Assembly (NCBI GenBank): GCA_964596535.1
Contig: CAZQUR010000003.1
Location: forward strand, 9,412 to 73,411
Source: GCA-002779465 sp964596535
GTDB taxonomy: Bacteria > Desulfobacterota > Desulfobacteria > Desulfobacterales > UBA2156
Direction: 5' to 3'
Length of the DNA stretch: 64,000 bases
Shown in pieces: positions 44,642 through 52,699 of this stretch; the first letter of the stretch is position 1, and every line of letters begins with the position of its first letter. The position numbers and the translations under genes were made by a program. The notes beneath the pieces are model-generated. The model was not told the DNA's origin, made no database searches, and saw nothing but the letters and a program-made list of their open reading frames with translations.

Positions 44642-45280
44642 ATGGGCTGGGTTTTAAAGTTTTTCGGTTCTTCCGTCGGCCGCAAGCTCCTCATGGCGGC
44701 AACCGGCCTTTGTTTTGTCTTGTTTTTAACGACGCACCTGGCCGGAAACCTGCTGCTCTACCGGGGCGGGGAGGCCTTCAACACCTATGCGGCACGGCTC
44801 CATTCCCTCGGTCCCCTGTTGACGATGTTTGAGCTGGCCCTTTTGGCGCTCGCCCTGATCCATGTGGTTTTCGGGTTGTGGCTTTTTTATGAAAACAATC
44901 GCGCCCGGCCGGTGAAATATGCCGTGAAAAAAAGCGGGGGCGGCCAGACCTGGGGGTCGGCCACCATGCCCTATACCGGGGTTTTGATCCTGGCCTTCGT
45001 GATCTATCACCTGATCCGCTTTCATTTCGTGGATAAAACCACCGTTCCCATTTATGAGATCGTGCAAGCCGCTTTTCAAAATTCTTTCGAGGTCGCCCTT
45101 TATGTGGCGGCCATGGCGGTGGTTGCCCTCCATGTGAGCCACGGATTCTGGAGCGCCTTTCAAACCCTGGGCGCTCATCACACCAGATATACACCGATCA
45201 TCAAGGGGGTGGGGTTGATCTTTTCGATGGTGGTCGGTATCGGCTTCGGCTTCATCCCCGTCTATATGCGTCTTTTGTAA
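44642..45280 (+). CDS. sdhC: Succinate dehydrogenase/fumarate reductase cytochrome b subunit
   Basis: 212 residues with five membrane segments. Haem-ligand candidates are the His residues in TTHLAGNLLLY, ALIHVVFGLWLF, IYHLIRFHF and ALHVSHGFWSAFQ, consistent with a dihaem b558-type SdhC/FrdC as in Bacillus, Wolinella and Geobacter. It anchors SdhAB and passes electrons to or from menaquinone. It begins the operon, and sdhA follows after 26 bases. No SdhD is needed in this type. Confidence 0.94.
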   Translation: MGWVLKFFGSSVGRKLLMAATGLCFVLFLTTHLAGNLLLYRGGEAFNTYAARLHSLGPLLTMFELALLALALIHVVFGLWLFYENNRARPVKYAVKKSGGGQTWGSATMPYTGVLILAFVIYHLIRFHFVDKTTVPIYEIVQAAFQNSFEVALYVAAMAVVALHVSHGFWSAFQTLGAHHTRYTPIIKGVGLIFSMVVGIGFGFIPVYMRLL

Positions 45281-45306
45281 CGCAGGCGTTAAGGAGATTC
45301 GATTCC

Positions 45307-47220
45307 ATGGCATTAGAAGCGAAAATTCCCCGAGGGCCTCTGCCCGAAAAATGGGACCGGCATCGGTTTGAACTCAAGCTGGTGAATCCGGCCAATAAGC
45401 GCAAATTCGACATCATCGTGGTGGGAACGGGGCTTGCCGGGGGGAGCGCCTCCGCCGCCCTGGCGGAGTTGGGGTATAACGTCAAGACCTTTTGCATCCA
45501 GGACAGCCCCCGCCGGGCCCACAGCATCGCCGCCCAGGGGGGAATCAACGCGGCCAAGAACTACACCAACGAAGGGGACAGCATCCGGCGCCTCTTTTAC
45601 GATACCGTCAAGGGGGGGGATTTTCGGGCCCGGGAAGCCAACGTATACCGACTGGCCCAGATCAGCAACGCCATCATCGACCATTGCGTGGCCCAAGGGG
45701 TCCCCTTTGCCCGGGAATACGGCGGGTTGCTGGCGAACCGGAGTTTCGGCGGGGCCCAGGTGGCCCGGACGTTTTATGCCCGGGGACAGACCGGCCAGCA
45801 GCTGTTGCTGGGGGCCTACAGCGCCATGATGCGCCAGGTGGCCGCCGGGCGGGTAAGGATGTTTCCGCGCCGGGAGATGCTCGATCTCGTGGTGGCCGAC
45901 GGTCGTGCCCGGGGGATCGTGGTACGCAGCCTCCTCACGGGGGAGATGGAAACCCACCTCGGCCATGCGGTGGTTCTGGCCACCGGAGGATACGGGAACG
46001 TCTATTTTCTTTCCACCAATGCCATGTCCTCCAACGTGACGGCTGCGTATCGGTGCTACAAGCGGGGCGCCTTTTTCGCCAACCCGTGTTTCACCCAGAT
46101 CCACCCCACCTGCATCCCGGTGCACGGCACCTATCAGTCCAAACTCACCCTCATGAGCGAAAGCCTGCGAAACGACGGCCGGGTCTGGGTTCCATTGCAG
46201 GCGGGGGACAAGCGCCGCCCCGGGGATATTCCGGAATCGGAGCGGGATTATTATCTGGAACGCCGGTATCCCAGTTTCGGGAACCTGGTCCCCCGGGATG
46301 TGGCTTCCCGGGCGGCCAAGGCCATGTGTGACGCCGGACAGGGCGTCGGCGAAACCGGGCTTGCGGTGTATCTCGACTTCAAGGACGCCATTGCCCGGGA
46401 CGGCCGGGCGGTGATCGAAAAAAAATACGGAAACCTTTTCCAGATGTATGAAAAGATCACCGGTGAGGATCCCTATGAGACCCCCATGATGATCTATCCC
46501 GCGGTCCATTATACCATGGGCGGCCTTTGGGTCGATTACAACCTCATGAGCACGGTGGACGGCCTCTTTGTGCTGGGAGAGGCCAACTTTTCGGACCACG
46601 GCGCCAACCGGCTGGGGGCATCGGCCCTGATGCAGGGGCTGGCGGACGGCTATTTCATCATTCCTTACACCATCGGCGGATATCTCGCCGCCACTTCTCT
46701 TGAATCCCTTTCCGAGACCCATCCCTCGGTTCAGGAGGCCAAGGCGGCCTCGGCCCAACGGATCCACGCATTGCTTTCCGTCAACGGCCGCCGCACCGTG
46801 GATGACTTTCATCGGGAGCTGGGCCGGATCATGTGGGATTATTGCGGCATGAGCCGGAACAACGACGGCCTTGAAAAAGCCAGGGAGAGGATCCGGATCC
46901 TGCGAAACGAATTTTGGGAGAACGTCAAGGTCCCGGAAAGAAACGAAACGCTGAACCAAAGCCTGGAACGGGCCGGACGCGTGGCGGATTTTTTGGAGTT
47001 TGCGGAATTGATGGTCATCGATGCCCTGGCGCGGCAGGAATCCTGCGGGGGGCATTTCAACGAGGCGTACCAGACGCCGGACAACGAAGCGCTGAGAGAT
47101 GACGCGCAATTCCGCCACGTGGCGGCATGGGAATATCAAGGCGATGACCGGGAACCCGCTTTCCACAAGGAGCCGTTGGTTTTTGAAAACGTGGCGCTGG
47201 CCCAGAGGAGCTACAAGTGA
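45307..47220 (+). CDS. sdhA: Succinate dehydrogenase/fumarate reductase flavoprotein subunit
   Basis: 637 residues. The FAD-binding dinucleotide fold IIVVGTGLAGGSASAALAEL is followed by the covalent-flavin His region RRAHSIAAQGGINAAKN. Substrate motifs include FTQIHPTCIPVHG, a HYTMGGLWVDYNL segment and GANRLGASALMQGLADG. It oxidises succinate or reduces fumarate. In this family direction depends on conditions, and in propionate oxidisers the same enzyme may be driven uphill. sdhB overlaps its stop codon. Confidence 0.96.
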   Translation: MALEAKIPRGPLPEKWDRHRFELKLVNPANKRKFDIIVVGTGLAGGSASAALAELGYNVKTFCIQDSPRRAHSIAAQGGINAAKNYTNEGDSIRRLFYDTVKGGDFRAREANVYRLAQISNAIIDHCVAQGVPFAREYGGLLANRSFGGAQVARTFYARGQTGQQLLLGAYSAMMRQVAAGRVRMFPRREMLDLVVADGRARGIVVRSLLTGEMETHLGHAVVLATGGYGNVYFLSTNAMSSNVTAAYRCYKRGAFFANPCFTQIHPTCIPVHGTYQSKLTLMSESLRNDGRVWVPLQAGDKRRPGDIPESERDYYLERRYPSFGNLVPRDVASRAAKAMCDAGQGVGETGLAVYLDFKDAIARDGRAVIEKKYGNLFQMYEKITGEDPYETPMMIYPAVHYTMGGLWVDYNLMSTVDGLFVLGEANFSDHGANRLGASALMQGLADGYFIIPYTIGGYLAATSLESLSETHPSVQEAKAASAQRIHALLSVNGRRTVDDFHRELGRIMWDYCGMSRNNDGLEKARERIRILRNEFWENVKVPERNETLNQSLERAGRVADFLEFAELMVIDALARQESCGGHFNEAYQTPDNEALRDDAQFRHVAAWEYQGDDREPAFHKEPLVFENVALAQRSYK

Positions 47221-47981
47221 AAAAGAGCATCAGCCTGACACTCAAAATATGGCGGCAGGCCGGAAGCACCGAAAAAGGGCGCTTTGAAACCTATGCGGTG
47301 AAAGATATCTCCACGGACATGTCCTTCCTGGAGATGCTGGATGTGCTCAACGAGGAACTGACCCGGGAGGGAAAGCCCCCCATCGCCTTTGATCACGACT
47401 GCCGGGAAGGCATCTGCGGCATGTGCGGCGCGGTGGTCAACGGAAGGCCCCACGGTCCGGAGAAGGGGACCACCTTGTGTCAGTTGCACATGCGGCATTT
47501 TTCGGACAACGACGAACTGGTCATCGAACCGTGGCGCTCCCGGGCCTTTCCGGTGATCAAGGACCTGGTCGTGGATCGGCGCCCCTTGGACCGAATCATC
47601 ATTGCCGGGGGGTATATTTCCGTCAACACGGGGTCGGCCCCCGAGGCCAACAGCCTCCCGGTGCCCCAGGAGGCGGCGGAAAAAGCCATGGATGCGGCGG
47701 CCTGCATCGGATGCGGGGCCTGTGTGGCGGCATGCCCCAACGGATCGGCCATGCTCTTCATGTCGGCAAAGGTTTCCCATCTGGCCCAGTTGCCCCAGGG
47801 CCGGCCCGAGGCGGCCCGGCGGGCCATCGGAATGGTGCAGGAAATGGATCGCCTCGGCTTCGGTAACTGCTCCAACATCACCGAATGCCAGGTCGAATGC
47901 CCCAAGGAGGTTTCCATTTCCAACATCGCTCGGCTCAATCGGGAGTTTATGAAGGCCTGGCTGGCCGCCGACGAAACATAG
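47217..47981 (+). CDS. sdhB: Succinate dehydrogenase/fumarate reductase iron-sulfur subunit
   Basis: 254 residues with a GTG start overlapping the sdhA stop (GTGA). All three cluster motifs are present: [2Fe-2S] CREGICGMCGAVVNG, [4Fe-4S] CIGCGACVAACPNG and [3Fe-4S] CSNITECQVECPKE. It relays electrons between SdhA flavin and SdhC haem. It is followed after 27 bases by a monooxygenase-like small gene and then the mutase. Confidence 0.96.
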   Translation: MKKSISLTLKIWRQAGSTEKGRFETYAVKDISTDMSFLEMLDVLNEELTREGKPPIAFDHDCREGICGMCGAVVNGRPHGPEKGTTLCQLHMRHFSDNDELVIEPWRSRAFPVIKDLVVDRRPLDRIIIAGGYISVNTGSAPEANSLPVPQEAAEKAMDAAACIGCGACVAACPNGSAMLFMSAKVSHLAQLPQGRPEAARRAIGMVQEMDRLGFGNCSNITECQVECPKEVSISNIARLNREFMKAWLAADET

Positions 47982-48008
47982 AAACCGGATTTCCAAGGAG
48001 ACGAGAAG

Positions 48009-48293
48009 ATGGCCGTAAAAATCATGATCAAAAGACGGGTGCCGGAAGATAAAGTACAGGAATTGATGCCCCTTCTTGATCAAATGCGATCCATGGCCTC
48101 GAAGCAGTCGGGCTATATCTACGGCGAGACCATGAAAAGCCTCGATGTCCCTGAGGAGTATCTGGTCATCAGCACCTGGCGATCCCGGGCGGATTGGGAA
48201 GGCTGGGCCAAGAGCCCCCAACGCCTTTCGCTTCAGGAAAAAATCGATCACATCATCGGATTCCAAACCGAGTACCATGCCTACGAGCATTGA
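48009..48293 (+). CDS. Small antibiotic-biosynthesis-monooxygenase (ABM)-domain protein
   Basis: 94 residues. The ferredoxin-like ABM fold is suggested by MAVKIMIKRRVPEDKVQEL, SGYIYGETMKSL, YLVISTWRSRADWEGWAKS and a final HAYEH. A strong CAAGGAGAC ribosome-binding site precedes the ATG. It sits inside the sdhCAB-mcm run, so it is probably co-expressed, but the family includes many proteins of unknown activity and no role in propionate metabolism is established. Confidence 0.85.
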   Translation: MAVKIMIKRRVPEDKVQELMPLLDQMRSMASKQSGYIYGETMKSLDVPEEYLVISTWRSRADWEGWAKSPQRLSLQEKIDHIIGFQTEYHAYEH

Positions 48294-48361
48294 TGGCGCC
48301 GAAAGAAAGACGACCAGATACATCGGTCTAAAAAATTTTGTGTTTAGAAAGGAACTTCAGC

Positions 48362-50497
48362 ATGTCCAAACACCCGGAATTTGAAAAGTGGAACGCACTG
48401 GCGGAAAAACAGATGAAAGGAAAACCTGTTGAGTCGCTGCACCGGCCCTCCCCGGAAGGCATTACCATCCGGACCCTTTATGCCGCCGAAGACATTGAAG
48501 GGATGCCCCACGTAAACACCCTGCCGGGTCTTCCGCCCTATGTGCGGGGTCCCATGGCCACCATGTACGCCGGCCGCCCCTGGACCATCCGGCAGTACGC
48601 CGGTTTCTCCACCGCCCGCGAATCCAACGCCTTTTACCGGCGAAACCTGGCCGCCGGCCAGAAAGGGCTTTCGGTGGCCTTTGATCTGCCCACCCACCGG
48701 GGGTATGACTCCGATAACCTCCGGGTCATCGGGGATGTGGGGAAGGCCGGAGTGGCCATCGACTCGGTGGAGGACATGAGGATCCTTTTCGATCAGATTC
48801 CCCTGGACGAGATGAGCGTCTCCATGACCATGAACGGGGCGGTCCTTCCCATCATGGCAGGATATATCGTGGCCGCCGAAGAACAGGGGGTTTCTCCGGG
48901 GAAACTCACCGGGACCATCCAAAATGATATTTTGAAAGAGTATCTGACCCGGAACACCTATATCTACCCTCCGGACCCGTCCATGCGGATCGTGTCGGAC
49001 ATCATCGCCTTTTGTTCCGAAAAGATGCCCAAATTCAACACGGTGAGTATCAGCGGGTACCACATGATGGAAGCCGGCGCCGATTCGGTCCTCCAATGCG
49101 CCTTCACCCTTGCCGACGGCCTGGAATACGTACGGGCGGCCCTGGCGGCCGGCCTGGACATCGATGCCTTTGCTCCGCGCCTTTCCTTTTTCTTCGGGGT
49201 GGGAATGCACTTTTTCATGGAGATCGCCATGCTCCGGGCGGCCCGGTTCCTCTGGCATGAGCTCATCAGCCGGTTTGAACCCAAGAACCCCCGGTCCACC
49301 ATGCTCCGGACCCATGTCCAGACATCGGGATGGAGCCTCACCGAGCAGGACCCGTACAACAACATCATCCGCACAACCCTGGAGGCCCTGGCGGCTGTTC
49401 TGGGGGGGACCCAGTCCCTGCATACCAATTCTTTCGACGAAGCGGTGAGTCTCCCCACCGATTTTTCGGCCCGGATCGCCCGGAACACTCAGCTTGTCAT
49501 TCAGGAGGAGTCCCATATCTGCCACGTGGCGGATCCTTTGGGCGGTTCCTACTATGTGGAGGCATTGACCGACGAAATCGTCCAGGCGGCGCGAAAGGTG
49601 ATCGATGAAGTGGAGGCCCTCGGCGGGATGGCCAAGGCCATCGAAACGGGGATGCCCAAGCTGAGGATCGAAGAAGTGGCCGCCAAGCGGCAGGCACGCA
49701 TCGATCAGGGCAAAGAGGTCATCGTGGGGGTGAACAAATACCGCGTGGAGGAAAAATCGAAGATGGACGTGCTGGAAGTGCCCACCACGGTGCGGGACGA
49801 ACAAATCGAACGTATTCAAGAGATCCGGGCCTCCCGGGACAATGCCGCCGTGAAACAGGCCCTGGAGGCCATCACCCGTTGCGCCGAGGGGAAAGGGAAC
49901 CTCCTGGAGGCGTGCATTCCCGCAATCCGGCTCCGGGCCACGGTGGGGGAGGTATCGGACGCCATGGAAAAGGTATTCGGCCGCTACAAGGCAACGACGC
50001 ACTGTATTTCGGGTGTTTATGTCGCGGAGTACGGAGACGGCGAAAAGATCGAGGCGGTGCGGAAACGCACCGAAACCTTCGCCGAAAAAGAGGGGAGACG
50101 CCCCCGGATTCTGCTGACCAAGCTCGGCCAGGACGGCCACGACCGGGGAATCAAGGTGATCGCCACGGCGTTTGCGGACTTGGGTTTTGACGTGGATCTG
50201 GCCCCCATGTTCCAAACACCGGAAGAGGCGGCCAAAATGGCCGTGGAAAACGATGTCCATGTGGTGGGGGTCTCCTCGCTGACCGCCGCCCATAAGATCC
50301 TGGTCCCGAAGCTGGTGGAAGCCCTTGAAAAGGAAGGGGGCCGGGAGATCCTGGTGGTGGTGGGGGGCGTGATTCCGCCCGCCGACTATGATTTCCTATA
50401 TAATACGTCCAACGTGGTGGCGGGCATTTTCGGACCCGGTACCCCCATCGTGGAATCCGCCCATGACGTCCTGGATGCACTGGAAAAAAGGCGGTAA
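48362..50497 (+). CDS. mcm: Methylmalonyl-CoA mutase, catalytic and B12 domains in one chain
   Basis: 711 residues from ATG 48362, preceded by AAAGGAA. The TIM-barrel part has AGFSTARESNAFYRRNLAAGQ, VAFDLPTHRGYDSD, HTNSFDEAV and ESHICHVADPLGGSYYVE. The C-terminal cobalamin domain has the DXHXXG motif in GQDGHDRGIKVIA, then VVGVSSLTAAH and VVVGGVIPPADY. It interconverts (R)-methylmalonyl-CoA and succinyl-CoA. No MeaB-type GTPase chaperone was found in the window. Confidence 0.97.
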   Translation: MSKHPEFEKWNALAEKQMKGKPVESLHRPSPEGITIRTLYAAEDIEGMPHVNTLPGLPPYVRGPMATMYAGRPWTIRQYAGFSTARESNAFYRRNLAAGQKGLSVAFDLPTHRGYDSDNLRVIGDVGKAGVAIDSVEDMRILFDQIPLDEMSVSMTMNGAVLPIMAGYIVAAEEQGVSPGKLTGTIQNDILKEYLTRNTYIYPPDPSMRIVSDIIAFCSEKMPKFNTVSISGYHMMEAGADSVLQCAFTLADGLEYVRAALAAGLDIDAFAPRLSFFFGVGMHFFMEIAMLRAARFLWHELISRFEPKNPRSTMLRTHVQTSGWSLTEQDPYNNIIRTTLEALAAVLGGTQSLHTNSFDEAVSLPTDFSARIARNTQLVIQEESHICHVADPLGGSYYVEALTDEIVQAARKVIDEVEALGGMAKAIETGMPKLRIEEVAAKRQARIDQGKEVIVGVNKYRVEEKSKMDVLEVPTTVRDEQIERIQEIRASRDNAAVKQALEAITRCAEGKGNLLEACIPAIRLRATVGEVSDAMEKVFGRYKATTHCISGVYVAEYGDGEKIEAVRKRTETFAEKEGRRPRILLTKLGQDGHDRGIKVIATAFADLGFDVDLAPMFQTPEEAAKMAVENDVHVVGVSSLTAAHKILVPKLVEALEKEGGREILVVVGGVIPPADYDFLYNTSNVVAGIFGPGTPIVESAHDVLDALEKRR

Positions 50498-50779
50498 AAA
50501 CAACCGTTGAAAGACAGCACCGGTTTCTTTGAACACCCCTGCCACTCTTTTTTCGGATCCGGGCGAGGATTTTTTTATTGACAATTTACGGCTTTTTGAT
50601 CATTTTCAATACTTTTCGAATATCGGGCCGTTGCAGGTACGGTCCCGGCGAGCTCGGGCATTTTTTTACCCGAACACGGCGGCAAAGGCCACCTGGCTGC
50701 CGGTTTGCGTCCGGCAACCCGGCTCGATGAGACGATTTAAAGAAAAGGCCCGGAAAGTACCAGGAAAGGAAATCGAGAA
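50498..50779 (+). other. GC-rich, possibly structured leader before the carboxyltransferase gene
   Basis: 282 bases without a convincing gene. A TTGACA at 50578-50583 has only poor -10 candidates. Further on, TCGGG/CCCGA around a T-run (50652-50673) and GCCGG/CCGGC (50698-50718) can form hairpins. I could not match it to a known riboswitch. Confidence 0.4.
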
Positions 50780-52333
50780 ATGGGTATCGTGGAAGATAAA
50801 ATCAGGGAATTAAAGGAAAAGCAGGCCAAAATCCTGGAGATGGGCGGAGAAAAGGCGGTGGCCCGTCACAAGGAAAAGGGGAAATTGACCGCCCGGGACC
50901 GCCTGGCGCGCCTTTTCGACCGGGGGACGTTCCGGGAAATCGACATGTTCGTGCGGCACCGGTGCACCAATTTCGGCATGGAAAAGGTCGATATCCCCTC
51001 GGACGGGGTCATCACCGGCCACGGGCTTGTGGCGGGGCGGCCCGTATTCGCCTTTTCCCAGGATTTCACCTCCCGGGCCGGCAGCCTCGGAGAGATGCAC
51101 GCCAAAAAAATATGTAAAGTCATGGACCTGGCCCTGAAAGCGGGGACGCCCTTTGTGGGATTCAACGACTCGGGGGGGGCCCGGATCCAGGAGGGGGTGG
51201 ACGCCCTTTCCGGATACGGCCAGATTTTTTACCGCAATTCCCTGGCTTCCGGCGTCATCCCACAGGTTTCGGCCGTCATGGGACCCACGGCGGGCGGCGC
51301 GGTCTATTCCCCGGCCATGACGGACTGGGTCTTCATGGTGAAAAACTCCAGCTACATGTTCATCACGGGTCCGGAGGTCATCAAGGCCGTGACCGGCGAG
51401 GAGATCACCTTCGAAGAACTGGGGGGTGCCATGACCCACAACGAAAAAAGCGGGGTGGCCCATTTTGCGTGCGAAAGCGATGAAGACGCCATCGCCCAAA
51501 TCCAGAAGCTTTTATCCTATCTTCCCTCCAACAACATGGAAGACCCCCCGCGGATGGAAACAGGAGACAATCCGAAGCGCACGGCCCCGGAGTTGAACCG
51601 GATGATCCCGGACAGCCCCAATCAATCCTACGACATGAAGGCGGTGATCGCCGAAATTGTGGACAACGGCGAATTTTTCGAGCCGCACCAGTATTATGCC
51701 CGCAACATGGTCGTGGGGTTCGCCCGGCTCAACGGCCGGAGCATCGGGATTATCGCGAACCAACCCCAGATTCTGGCGGGATGCCTCGACATCGATGCGT
51801 CGGACAAGGCCACCCGGTTCATCCGGTTCTGCGACGCCTTCAACATCCCCATGCTCACCATCGCCGATGTCCCCGGCTACCTTCCGGGGAGCCAACAGGA
51901 ATGGGGCGGCATCATCCGGCACGGGGCGAAGCTCTTGTGGTGTTATTCGGAGGCCACGGTTCCCAAGCTCCTCCTGGTGACCCGCAAAGACTACGGCGGA
52001 TCCTACCTGGCCATGTGCTCCCGGGACTTGGGTGCGGACATGAGTTTTGCCTGGCCCACGGCGGAGATCGCCGTCATGGGCGCCAGCGGAGCGGCCAACA
52101 TCATTCACCGCAAGGAGATCAAGGAGGCCGAAGATCCGGCGGCCAAACGAAAAGAAAAGATTGAAGCATACGAAAATCTTTTCTCCAATCCGTATCGCGC
52201 GGCCAACCGGGGATACATCGATGCCGTCATCGAACCCAGCGAGACGCGGCCGCGCCTCATCGACGCGCTGGAGATCATGTGCGCCAAGCGCGAACTGAGG
52301 CCGCCCAAAAAGCACGGCAACATTCCGGTGTAA
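50780..52333 (+). CDS. Acyl-CoA carboxyltransferase (methylmalonyl-CoA carboxyltransferase 12S / propionyl-CoA carboxylase beta type)
   Basis: 517 residues. Carboxyltransferase hallmarks: GKLTARDRLARLFD, FSQDFTSRAGSLGEMHAKKI, FVGFNDSGGARIQEGVDAL, MGPTAGGAVYSPAMTDW, RKDYGGSYLAM and SWP-like SFAWPTAEIAVMGASGA. It moves the carboxyl group between methylmalonyl-CoA/propionyl-CoA and biotin. No biotin carboxylase lies nearby, whereas a pyruvate-type 5S-biotin protein does, so it most likely forms a transcarboxylase with oxaloacetate/pyruvate. Confidence 0.95.
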   Translation: MGIVEDKIRELKEKQAKILEMGGEKAVARHKEKGKLTARDRLARLFDRGTFREIDMFVRHRCTNFGMEKVDIPSDGVITGHGLVAGRPVFAFSQDFTSRAGSLGEMHAKKICKVMDLALKAGTPFVGFNDSGGARIQEGVDALSGYGQIFYRNSLASGVIPQVSAVMGPTAGGAVYSPAMTDWVFMVKNSSYMFITGPEVIKAVTGEEITFEELGGAMTHNEKSGVAHFACESDEDAIAQIQKLLSYLPSNNMEDPPRMETGDNPKRTAPELNRMIPDSPNQSYDMKAVIAEIVDNGEFFEPHQYYARNMVVGFARLNGRSIGIIANQPQILAGCLDIDASDKATRFIRFCDAFNIPMLTIADVPGYLPGSQQEWGGIIRHGAKLLWCYSEATVPKLLLVTRKDYGGSYLAMCSRDLGADMSFAWPTAEIAVMGASGAANIIHRKEIKEAEDPAAKRKEKIEAYENLFSNPYRAANRGYIDAVIEPSETRPRLIDALEIMCAKRELRPPKKHGNIPV

Positions 52334-52389
52334 AAGAAAAAAGGGAAGACGCTGGATCCACCAGAAAGAAAAGAACCGGGGAGTAGAAC

Positions 52390-52590
52390 ATGAAACACCC
52401 GAAAAAAATGGCGGCGATTGCAACCGCCGTGACCGCATATATCCAGACGGAAGAAGAAGCCCTGGTGTTACAATCCATGCCGGCGCCGGCAAAACCGCCG
52501 GAGGAACCTTTCAGCCCGTGGCGGTTCAGCGGGCGTCAGGACCAGATGCAGATGCGTCTCCAGATGCTGATGAAGGCTTACCACCGATAA
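52390..52590 (+). CDS. Small carboxylase-associated subunit (OadG/epsilon-like)
   Basis: 66 residues. The start KKMAAIATAVTAYIQTEEEA is followed by a Pro-rich stretch and PFSPWRFSGRQDQMQMRLQ. This helix, Pro linker and SPW-x-x-x-GRQ ending recurs in tiny proteins next to biotin-dependent acyl-CoA carboxylases and decarboxylases, where they probably help assembly. It lies between the carboxyltransferase and the biotin-carrier gene, and GGGGAG precedes the ATG. Confidence 0.75.
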   Translation: MKHPKKMAAIATAVTAYIQTEEEALVLQSMPAPAKPPEEPFSPWRFSGRQDQMQMRLQMLMKAYHR

Positions 52591-52597
52591 TACAATT

Positions 52598-52675
52598 AGG
52601 GTTCGAGGGTTCGAGGGTTCGAGGAGTCAAGTGACGATGCACTCGGTCCCTTGGACCCCCGACCCCTTGGGCCCT
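52598..52675 (+). repeat. Long fold-back hairpin with octamer-like arms
   Basis: A 36-base left arm (52598-52633, three GGGTTCGA units then GGAGTCAAGTG) and a 36-base right arm (52640-52675) are imperfect inverted repeats around the loop ACGATG. Most differences are transitions that keep pairing as G-U in RNA on one strand. It lies inside the carboxylase operon, 24 bases before the next start codon. Confidence 0.8.
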
Positions 52676-52699
52676 AAACGAATAAAGGGAGAAGGAAAG

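Noticed and set aside
45313..47166. Long antisense open frame across sdhA (617 codons)
   Set aside because: Shadow of a clearly identified gene; no ribosome-binding site or domain.
48344..50293. Long antisense open frame across the mutase gene (649 codons)
   Set aside because: Shadow frame with low-complexity His/Gly/Pro content.
50625..50745. c-di-GMP (GEMM) or cobalamin riboswitch before the carboxyltransferase gene
   Set aside because: GCAAAGGCC and CCGG segments are suggestive, but the conserved order and tetraloop/receptor or B12-box sequences are not there.
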